In this document: positions 7,655-13,309 of the stretch, in pieces | Numbering within the stretch: the first letter of the stretch is position 1 | How the letters are laid out: each line of letters begins with the position of its first letter | Source of the DNA: an uncultured Bacteroidota bacterium | Lineage (GTDB): Bacteria > Bacteroidota > Bacteroidia > Flavobacteriales > Schleiferiaceae | NCBI GenBank assembly: GCA_913056475.1 | Contig: CAJXMS010000028.1 | Location: 1-13,309, forward strand | DNA: 13,309 bases | Direction of reading: 5' to 3' | Program-made: the position numbers and the translations under genes | The notes under the pieces: generated by a model | Seen by the model: the letters and a program-made list of their open reading frames with translations, nothing else | The model's database searches: none | Told to the model about the DNA's origin: nothing

Positions 7655-8074
7655 ATGCCCGCTCCCAAACCGGTAGGTAGTTATCCCCAGGCCCGCAAAG
7701 TAAGAAACCTCCTCTTCCTCAGTGGTGTAGGCCCCCGTATCCCTGGAAGCGATGCCCACGATTCCGGCGTCCCCGGCCTGGAACGCGACCTCCATGGCAA
7801 TTTTAAATCCTTTGACTTCGAGGCGCAGGTGCGCTCCGTTTTTGCCAATGTAAAAGCCATCCTCGAAGCCCACGGAGCCCGCTGGGAACACCTGGTGGAT
7901 GTGCAGGTTTTCCTGGTCAATATGGAACGTGATTTCCACCCCTTCAACCGCCTTTATGCCGAGTACTTTAAAGACTTAGACCCCAAGCCCTGCCGTACCA
8001 CGGTGGCCATCACCGCCCTGCCCACCCCCATCGCCGTGGAGCTGAAATGCATCGCCGCCCTGCCCGCCCGCTAA
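7655..8074 (+). CDS. RidA/YjgF-family protein, 2-aminomuconate deaminase-like subgroup
   Basis: A 139-residue cytoplasmic protein of the RidA family, whose members form trimers and hydrolyse reactive enamines or imines to ketones and ammonia. The key residues are present: R114 in CRTTVAI, which would bind the substrate carboxylate, and E129 in AVELKCIA. The N-terminal KPVGSYPQARKV and LFLSGVGPR, and the long insert before RSVFANVKAIL, are features I associate with the subgroup annotated as 2-aminomuconate deaminase of the kynurenine/aminophenol pathways, rather than with ordinary RidA (about 128 residues). No other gene of that pathway is visible here, so the specific substrate is uncertain. 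The ATG at 7655 is preferred because the family N-terminus begins directly after it and the upstream TTG (7637) falls in a promoter-like element. The subtilase follows after 8 bp and is probably cotranscribed. Confidence 0.88.
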   Translation: MPAPKPVGSYPQARKVRNLLFLSGVGPRIPGSDAHDSGVPGLERDLHGNFKSFDFEAQVRSVFANVKAILEAHGARWEHLVDVQVFLVNMERDFHPFNRLYAEYFKDLDPKPCRTTVAITALPTPIAVELKCIAALPAR

Positions 8075-8082
8075 GCCTGACC

Positions 8083-11000
8083 ATGGCCCTGTCTCTCCCC
8101 CGCATACCAGGATTATGTTTGCTCTTTTTACTGGGAGCACATTTGGCCTGCGGCCAAATGTGGGAGCACCCCAAGCAAGCAAAAGCCGGCTCCCCGGAGC
8201 AAGGTCTACACGCCCTGGCCCGCCGGCTGGCCCAGCGCCAGGACCAACGGCAGGAGCGCACCCAAAAGTGGCTGGAAAGCCATCCCGAAGTCCCCGGTCC
8301 GGGCGCCGGTCACCTGGCCTTTGTAACCCCCCACGGCCTGCCCGTGTATGTACAACCCACCAATGCCGATGCCGCCAGCAGCATCGGGGTGGATTCCCTC
8401 CTCCCCGGCGGGGGCAGCCCACTTGAACTAACCGGCCAGGGCCAGCAGGCCGCCCTGTGGGGTTTTGGGGAAATTCTAAACAGCCATGAACAGCTCAACG
8501 GGCGCATCAGCTACGGGGAAACCCTCTCCGGCCTGAGCAGCCATAGTACCCACGTAGCGGGCACCATCATAGGCAGCGGCCAGGGCCGCGCCGCCGCCCG
8601 GGGCATGGCCCCTGAAGCCACCCTTCAGGTCTTTGGTGAAGTCAATGACAACCAAGAACTAGCCCATGAAGCTGCCCATAATGGCCTTTACCTTTCAAAT
8701 CATTCTTACGACTATTCAGCGGGCTGGCGGGGCCAGCGCTGGTACGGTGATACTACCAAAAGCTTCCGGGAAAGCATCTTTTTTGGCGCTTATTTTTACG
8801 CGGCTACCTGGGACTCCATTGCTTACCAGGCGCCCACCCTCCTCATGGTAAAAGCGGCCGGCAACCACCGCGCCCATAAAGCCCCGGCCCAGGGCGACAC
8901 CTTTTACTTCAATGATTCCAGCACTCCCCAGGTATACGATACTACCGATGTACGGCGCTCCCCGGAAGACGATGGTGGCCCCACCGGCTACGACTGCATC
9001 AGTGGGCGGGGCAATGCCAAAAACATCCTTACCGTGGGCGATGTGGCCGCCGTGACCAATTATCAGGACCCGGCCGATGTGCAGCTCAGCCCCAAAAGCA
9101 GCTTTGGCCCCACCGATGATGGCCGCATCAAGCCCGACCTGGTAGCCAATGGCACGGGGGTGCTTTCCTGCGGCCCCGATAGCTCGGACCACTATTTTAC
9201 CCAAAGTGGTACCAGCAATGCCACCGGGGCGGTCACCGGCGCCCTGCTCCTCCTGCGCCAGCATTACCTGGCCACCCAGGGCCAGGCCCCCACGGCCGCA
9301 ACGCTCAAAACCCTGCTGCTGCATACCACCCGGGAGGCCGGTCCTCACCCGGGCCCCGATTACCGCTTTGGCTGGGGACTGCTCAATGCCCGGGCCGCCG
9401 CCCGTCACATCAGCCGCGATACCCTCCTGCCCCATAGCATGATCGAAGATACCCTAAAGGCCCATAGCAGCGACACCCTGAGCTTTACCGCCAGCGGCGC
9501 TCCCCTGCGCATCACCCTGGGCTACACCGACGCGCCGGGGGCAGGCAATTACCTCCATAACGATGCCGCGCCTAAACTGGTGCACGACCTGGATCTCCTC
9601 CTGCAAGCGGGCAGCACCTCCCACCGGCCTTATGTACTAGACCCCCAGAACCCCGGCCAGGCCGCTACTACGGGGGATAACGACCGGGACAACGTAGAGC
9701 AAATCTACCTGGCACAGCCCAGCCCCGGCCAAACCTACACCCTGATCATTAGCCGGGACGATAGTCTGACGGCCGATCAGCCCTACAGCTTAATGCTAAG
9801 CGGACAAAGCGGCGTGTACTACAGCCACTGCCAGGGGGGGTGCTCCCCCGCGCAAAAAAGCAATTGGCATAGCCGGCCGCAGGGACAAGGCAGCGTACTT
9901 TCAGCCTGGAGCGAGGCGGCCCAATTGCGCCTCCCGGCGGGCGACAGCCTCTACCTCAACCAAACTTGGGAAACCCCCGCTCCTTATCCCCTGCTTTACC
10001 TGGAAAAAGGCGCCCAACTTACCTTAGATAGCCTGGCCCGCTGGCACACCGGTGCCCGCATTCACAACGATGGGCAGGTACACTTGCTAAACGGCGCTGT
10101 CCTACGACAGCACGGCCCGGAAAACGGCAACTCCGGCAACGGCCGCTACCGAGTGTACCGCAACACCGGCCCCCTGGCCACCCATCTTCGCTACCAGTAC
10201 TGGAGCAGCCCGGTGGATAGCGCTACCATGGGACAGGTCTTCAGCGGCGCCAATCCGGCCGATTTTTACCGCTATGAAGCGGCCTGGCAAGCCCAGCCAG
10301 CCAAGCAAATCATGCAAGCCGGCCGGGGCTACGCCACTACCCCTACCCAAAACGCCCAGGCCCGGGATTTTAACGAAACCCGCCTCTTTCAAGGCCGCGT
10401 AAATAACGGCGACCTCCGGCTAGCGGCCGCCCTTGCCAGCGGCCAGTGGGTGCTGGCCGTCAATCCTTATCCCAGTCCCATAGCCAATAAGGACTTTGTA
10501 GACGCCAATCCTGAGCTCCTGAGCAGCCTGTACTACTACGATCACGAAACGGCTCCCACAGCCGGTACGGACACTTTTTACAACGATGCGGCCGACTACC
10601 GGGTCTGGAACCCCCTGGCCTCTCTGGGCAGCATGAGCGAGACCACCAATGATTTTACCGAAACCGCCCAGGGCATGATGGTGCAAGCACAAAGCACGCT
10701 GGATAGTATCCATTTTTTAAACAGCATGCGCCGAGACACCGCCAACCGGCAGTTTTTTAAAGCGCCTCAGAACCGGCCCGCCCTGTGGCTGGGCCTCTAC
10801 CGTGGGGGGCATCAGATAGAGCAGCTGGCAGTAGGTTTTGCCGCCGATGCCACCTACCAAATCGACCGGCGCTACGATGCACCCGATCTGGACCTGGGAG
10901 GCAGCGCCTTTTACGCCCGGGTAGACACCAGGGCTTTTGCCATCAGGGGATTGCCCCGCCGGGCTCTCCGCCGTCCTGGACACCAATCCTTACAACTCCG

Positions 11001-11454
11001 GGCTGATTCCGCCGGAAACTATCAGCTCAAATTAGACTCTCTGCGGGCCTGGCCTCCGGGTACCGCCCTCTTTTTGCGCCTACCGGGTGCCCAGGACTCC
11101 CTGGTACCCCTCCGGGTGGGCAGCGGGCCGGCGATGACGCTCCCTTCCGGCGCCCGGAAGGCTTTCTTGCTAGCGTGGCAGCCGCGCAGCCTTCCCGTTA
11201 CCAAGCCTAAAGCAGACTCCCGGCCGCGGCTTTTTTACCGGGCCGGCCGGGCTTGGCTTCATTTACCACCCGAGGCCCCGTCTTGCATCGTTCAATGCTA
11301 TGCAGCAGACGGAAGGCTCCTGCGCCAATGGCAACAAAACGGTAGGAGCCCAGCGCGTGCCCTGCCCCAGCTGAAACCGGGCCTCTATTTAATCAAGGTG
11401 ACTGGAGGGCAAGGCTTACACTGGCAAGGCCGCTGGCTGCAGCAGCCGCGTTAA
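8083..11454 (+). CDS. Secreted S8 (Kp43-like) subtilase with T9SS type A sorting domain; catalytic Asp replaced by Gly
   Basis: This is a 1123-residue extracellular protein. A signal peptide (residues 1 to about 24, ending near ACG) is followed by a short linker, then an S8 domain (about 117-440) of the Kp43 type. His is present in HSTHVAGT (H154), the oxyanion Asn in KAAGNH (N261) and Ser in SGTSNATG (S378). The Asp position in the usual WDxG motif reads WGFG (G127). A jelly-roll domain follows (about 460-575, LGYTDAPG and LVHDLDL). Then comes a long region (about 590-980) with YWSSPV and NPYPSPI, common in Bacteroidota secreted proteins. The end (about 1070-1123, YAADGRLLRQW and LKPGLYLIKV) is a T9SS type A sorting domain. 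The ATG at 8083 starts the signal peptide; 8047 lies within RidA and adds a non-conserved basic tail. Without the Asp, activity may be weak or lost. Confidence 0.88.
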   Translation: MALSLPRIPGLCLLFLLGAHLACGQMWEHPKQAKAGSPEQGLHALARRLAQRQDQRQERTQKWLESHPEVPGPGAGHLAFVTPHGLPVYVQPTNADAASSIGVDSLLPGGGSPLELTGQGQQAALWGFGEILNSHEQLNGRISYGETLSGLSSHSTHVAGTIIGSGQGRAAARGMAPEATLQVFGEVNDNQELAHEAAHNGLYLSNHSYDYSAGWRGQRWYGDTTKSFRESIFFGAYFYAATWDSIAYQAPTLLMVKAAGNHRAHKAPAQGDTFYFNDSSTPQVYDTTDVRRSPEDDGGPTGYDCISGRGNAKNILTVGDVAAVTNYQDPADVQLSPKSSFGPTDDGRIKPDLVANGTGVLSCGPDSSDHYFTQSGTSNATGAVTGALLLLRQHYLATQGQAPTAATLKTLLLHTTREAGPHPGPDYRFGWGLLNARAAARHISRDTLLPHSMIEDTLKAHSSDTLSFTASGAPLRITLGYTDAPGAGNYLHNDAAPKLVHDLDLLLQAGSTSHRPYVLDPQNPGQAATTGDNDRDNVEQIYLAQPSPGQTYTLIISRDDSLTADQPYSLMLSGQSGVYYSHCQGGCSPAQKSNWHSRPQGQGSVLSAWSEAAQLRLPAGDSLYLNQTWETPAPYPLLYLEKGAQLTLDSLARWHTGARIHNDGQVHLLNGAVLRQHGPENGNSGNGRYRVYRNTGPLATHLRYQYWSSPVDSATMGQVFSGANPADFYRYEAAWQAQPAKQIMQAGRGYATTPTQNAQARDFNETRLFQGRVNNGDLRLAAALASGQWVLAVNPYPSPIANKDFVDANPELLSSLYYYDHETAPTAGTDTFYNDAADYRVWNPLASLGSMSETTNDFTETAQGMMVQAQSTLDSIHFLNSMRRDTANRQFFKAPQNRPALWLGLYRGGHQIEQLAVGFAADATYQIDRRYDAPDLDLGGSAFYARVDTRAFAIRGLPRRALRRPGHQSLQLRADSAGNYQLKLDSLRAWPPGTALFLRLPGAQDSLVPLRVGSGPAMTLPSGARKAFLLAWQPRSLPVTKPKADSRPRLFYRAGRAWLHLPPEAPSCIVQCYAADGRLLRQWQQNGRSPARALPQLKPGLYLIKVTGGQGLHWQGRWLQQPR

Positions 11455-11692
11455 GGACCTTCCTGCTGCTTCCTTTTTCCAGCCTCCCTAAAGGAGGATT
11501 GCCGGCCATTGCCCCTAAAACTACCGGCGCACATCCTCCCCCGCTGGTTTAATGAGGCTACTTACAGGCCAGGTACGAGGATAGGCAAAGCCCTTGTCTA
11601 GAAGGCCCACTAAACCGGAATATCCCGCCCGCTCCTGGCCTTGGGGCTGGCTCTTGGTCCAAGAAGCACGTGTACTTTTAGCGCAAGCCTCC
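11455..11692. other. Intergenic gap between converging genes, no gene seen
   Basis: These 238 bases separate the subtilase stop from the stop of the minus-strand lipoprotein. I see no convincing reading frame, RNA gene or strong terminator. The contents are a small GC hairpin (11483-11497) and a five-base repeat, AGCCT and AGGCT, spanning the stop codon of the lipoprotein gene (11686-11700). The base composition is like the surrounding coding DNA, so a decayed gene cannot be excluded. Confidence 0.5.
11483..11497 (+). terminator. Possible weak hairpin terminator after the subtilase
   Basis: CCTCC and GGAGG surround a CTAAA loop 28 bases after the subtilase stop. The stem is all G:C but only five pairs long, and the downstream sequence ATTGCC has no U-tract. 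It is the best hairpin in the gap, but support is thin. Confidence 0.22.
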
Positions 11693-12589
11693 TTAAGGCT
11701 CGAAACGCATGGCCGTTACCTTATTGGCAAAGAAACGGGGCACGAAGAGCGTCTTAGCAGCAGCGTGGTAGCCGATATCGGCGGTTTGGATATTCTCGTC
11801 CTTAGAATCGTACAGCTTGGTTGCTTCCGCGCCTTGAACATGCCAGATTTCCCCTTTCCAGCGGCTGGCCAGGTACTCATCATCTCCCAGGATTACCAGG
11901 CCATCGCCGTTGGTCACCTGCTCATTTATGGTGGTAAGCTCCCCCGCGCGGCTCATCTTGTGCAGCCCGGTGGCGGTAAGCAAGTGTAGCTGGCCCTCTT
12001 CCTCGCTGAAGGCTAAACCATTGATACCCCTTAGGCTGTCTTTCACCGTACGTACTTCGCCAGCTTGAAAGGCATGGAGCTTACCAGTTTTCATATCAGA
12101 AAAGTAGATGCGCTCATCGGCCACCGCCACATCGTTAAGGAAAACCGCTCCTTTCACGGGAAAGCGTTCTTGCTGGGTAGGATCCGCCAGGTCTATGGCC
12201 ACCAGCTCATCCACATCGGTTACGTAGAGCTTACCGGCGTGAATGCCCATCCCCTTGGGGGCGTCGAGGCCTTCCGCCCATTTCCGCTCCAGCACTTGGC
12301 CGTCCGCGTTTATGGTGGCGATAAAGCCATTGCCATCCTGATCGGTAGGCTTTCCATTGATGCAGCTTACGTAGATGGTTTCTTCGGTGGGAAGCACGGA
12401 TTCATTGGTGGTGAGCACCGTATCCGTATCGAAAGCGAAAGACAGGCGGGTAGCTGGGGCTTCCGGCGCCGCCTCTTGGGCGGTGTTGGTATCAGCGGCT
12501 TTTTCTTCCGCTTGGGCGGACTTATTGCCTCCTCCCTGGCAGGCGTAAAGGCCAAGGGCCAAGGAAAGTAGTAACACGTTTCTTTTCAT
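11693..12589 (-). CDS. SMP-30/gluconolactonase-like beta-propeller lipoprotein
   Basis: A 298-residue predicted lipoprotein. MKRNVLLLSLALGLYAC is a lipoprotein signal with Cys17 in an LYAC lipobox, followed by an Ala/Glu-rich tether (about 20-47). The rest is a six-bladed beta-propeller of the SMP-30/gluconolactonase/LRE type, with family-like segments NESVLPTEETIYVSCINGKP (E63 as likely metal ligand), LDAPKGMGI, LYVTDVDELV, FLNDVAVAD (N152), INGLAF (N190) and TNGDGL. These ligand positions fit a divalent-metal lactonase, but close relatives in Bacteroidota have no defined substrate, and a sensor or binding role is possible. The protein would sit in the periplasm or on the outer membrane. The ATG is preceded by an A-rich leader. 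Transcription is divergent from the YbjQ-family gene across a 228-bp gap; no functional link to the neighbours is evident. Confidence 0.85.
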   Translation of the reverse strand: MKRNVLLLSLALGLYACQGGGNKSAQAEEKAADTNTAQEAAPEAPATRLSFAFDTDTVLTTNESVLPTEETIYVSCINGKPTDQDGNGFIATINADGQVLERKWAEGLDAPKGMGIHAGKLYVTDVDELVAIDLADPTQQERFPVKGAVFLNDVAVADERIYFSDMKTGKLHAFQAGEVRTVKDSLRGINGLAFSEEEGQLHLLTATGLHKMSRAGELTTINEQVTNGDGLVILGDDEYLASRWKGEIWHVQGAEATKLYDSKDENIQTADIGYHAAAKTLFVPRFFANKVTAMRFEP

Positions 12590-12817
12590 AAGGCGATTTT
12601 TTTAGTATTTGACTCTCTTAAGGCCTGCTAAGGTAGCTCATGGTGCGCACAATTAAGCAGGATTACTTTACCGGGACCGGCAGAAACTCATTTGGCCGCC
12701 AGGCCCCAAAAGAAAAACGCTCATGGGCAGGGGGGGCGCTCCCGTTTTTGCCTCTTCTTACATCCAAAACGGAGGGAATATGGCGATATTTGGGGACCAT
12801 TTAAAAAACAAAACAAC
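12590..12817. other. Divergent intergenic region with both 5' leaders
   Basis: This 228-bp gap should contain the promoters of the lactonase-like lipoprotein (minus) and the YbjQ-family gene (plus). I found no full match to the Bacteroidota promoter on either strand. The best plus-strand candidate is GATATTTG (12785-12792), one base off the -7 consensus and without a -33 TTG at the right distance. Both genes begin after A-rich leaders, as is usual in this phylum. Confidence 0.45.
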
Positions 12818-13129
12818 ATGATTATTTCCACCACCAGTAGTTTGGATCAGCGCCCCGCTAAGGAGTATCACGGATTGGTAGCCGGAGAAACCATCATCGG
12901 GGCCAATTTATTTCGGGATTTCTTTGCGAGCATCCGGGACGTAGTAGGGGGCCGCGCTGGTTCTTATGAGCGCGTGCTCAAAGAAGCAAAAGATACCGCC
13001 ATACGCGAGATGGAAGACAAAGCCCGCGCTCTGGGCGGTAATGCGGTGATAGGGGTAGACCTGGACTACGAAACCATCGGTGATAAAATGCTGATGGTGG
13101 TGGCCAGCGGTACGGCCGTAACCATTTAG
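12818..13129 (+). CDS. YbjQ/UPF0145-family putative heavy-metal-binding protein
   Basis: A 103-residue cytoplasmic protein of the YbjQ family (E. coli YbjQ has 107 residues). The family pattern is complete: the opening IISTTSSLD, the YHGLVAGETIIGANLFRD segment, DVVGGRAGSYERVLKEAKDTA (about 42-62), and the end ALGGNAVIGVDLDYETIG followed by VVASGTAV. Members form small oligomeric alpha/beta rings and are annotated as heavy-metal binding by homology; no catalytic role is established. The ATG at 12818 is chosen because the family N-terminus begins exactly there and an A-rich leader (TTAAAAAACAAAACAAC) precedes it; the frame extends upstream to 12692, but those residues are basic and unconserved. 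Its stop lies three bases from the stop of the converging partial gene. Confidence 0.92.
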   Translation: MIISTTSSLDQRPAKEYHGLVAGETIIGANLFRDFFASIRDVVGGRAGSYERVLKEAKDTAIREMEDKARALGGNAVIGVDLDYETIGDKMLMVVASGTAVTI

Positions 13130-13132
13130 CCC

Positions 13133-13309
13133 TTAAGGTGATTTACTCCAGACCTCGCTCTTTAGTCCGCGCACAATAAGGGGGTCTAAGGCTGCCCGCA
13201 GCTGGGAACCCCGGGGATAAGCAAAGGAGTAATAATCGGTTTTGAGGTTTTGGGAAGAGAGGGCCAGGTCCTGCGCGTCCCTTTGCTGGAGCTGATGCTT
13301 GAGAATGGG
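13133..13309 (-). CDS. C-terminus of a family 3 solute-binding-like protein, truncated by the window edge
   Basis: An open frame runs on the minus strand from the window edge to a TAA at 13133-13135, giving 58 residues. It contains DYYSFAYPRGSQLRAALDPL followed by IVRGLKSEVWSK. This closely follows the end of periplasmic amino-acid-type binding domains (SBP_bac_3), where a Y-x-F-A-x-P-x-G-S-x-L-R strand and turn is followed by a helix of the form LxxSGEWxK. The same ending occurs in bacterial glutamate-receptor-type K+ channels and in membrane-bound lytic transglycosylases of the MltF type, so the full-length protein cannot be named. The start and most of the gene lie beyond the right edge. 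It converges on the YbjQ-family gene with only three bases between the stops. Confidence 0.6.
   Translation of the reverse strand, partial: PILKHQLQQRDAQDLALSSQNLKTDYYSFAYPRGSQLRAALDPLIVRGLKSEVWSKSP

Noticed and set aside
8047..8082. Upstream ATG for the subtilase inside the RidA gene
   Set aside because: It adds a 12-residue basic tail before a good signal peptide; the ATG at 8083 leaves an 8-bp gap after RidA and starts the signal properly.
8716..9435. Minus-strand frame of 239 codons opposite the subtilase domain
   Set aside because: It is a shadow of the S8 domain; the Gly/Ala/Ile-rich translation matches no family I know.
12065..12571. Plus-strand frame of 168 codons opposite the lactonase-like lipoprotein
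   Set aside because: It is antisense to a complete lipoprotein with signal peptide and propeller motifs, and its translation has no domain features.
12785..12792. GATATTTG as a promoter for the YbjQ-family gene
   Set aside because: It has one mismatch to the -7 consensus and no TTG at the expected 19-base spacing.
12692..12817. N-terminal extension of the YbjQ-family gene
   Set aside because: The family starts at IISTTSSLD directly after the ATG at 12818; the upstream residues are unconserved and derive from intergenic DNA.
1..13309. CRISPR array, tRNA/rRNA, insertion sequence, phage or defence genes
   Set aside because: I saw no regularly spaced repeats, transposase or phage-like frames, terminal repeats or tRNA-like cloverleaf segments on either strand.

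Overview
The window looks like a chromosomal segment of a fairly GC-rich member of the Bacteroidota. The evidence is a secreted subtilase with a type IX secretion (T9SS) type A C-terminal sorting domain, promoter-like sequences matching the Bacteroidota TTG-N19-TAnnTTTG pattern, A-rich rather than Shine-Dalgarno leaders, and a ligase-associated DNA exonuclease. I cannot fix the genus from the sequence. I see no mobile element, RNA gene, CRISPR array or phage gene.

Layout from left to right: the 3' part of a cation:proton antiporter with a C-terminal RCK/TrkA-N domain (+, 1-1239); a convergent ligase-associated exonuclease of the metallo-beta-lactamase/beta-CASP fold (-, 1310-2341); then, divergently, a two-gene exopolysaccharide-type unit (+, 2462-7607). 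This unit is a clan GH-A glycosidase-like lipoprotein that overlaps the start of a very long synthase. The synthase joins a membrane-embedded cellulose-synthase-like GT2, a GH26-type glycosidase with both catalytic glutamates, and a third TIM-barrel plus Ig-like module. The third module resembles the upstream lipoprotein but lacks its catalytic acids. A second plus-strand pair follows: a RidA-family protein (7655-8074) and, 8 bp later, an S8 subtilase (8083-11454) that keeps His, Ser and the oxyanion Asn but has Gly where the catalytic Asp belongs. A minus-strand SMP-30/gluconolactonase-like lipoprotein (11693-12589) is divergent from a YbjQ-family protein (12818-13129). The window ends in the C-terminus of a minus-strand protein resembling a family 3 solute-binding domain (13133-13309), too short to be obvious in a simple ORF scan.

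The most interesting part is 2462-7607. The cytoplasmic GT2 would polymerise and export a beta-glycan, while the hydrolase-like modules fused to its last membrane segment, and the separate lipoprotein, would meet the emerging chain in the periplasm. The third module may be a catalytically dead copy of the lipoprotein, used for binding rather than cleavage. The product is unknown; beta-mannan or mixed-linkage glucan are guesses from GH26 substrate range. The lack of a PilZ domain and of any visible BcsB partner separates it from the standard cellulose synthase.
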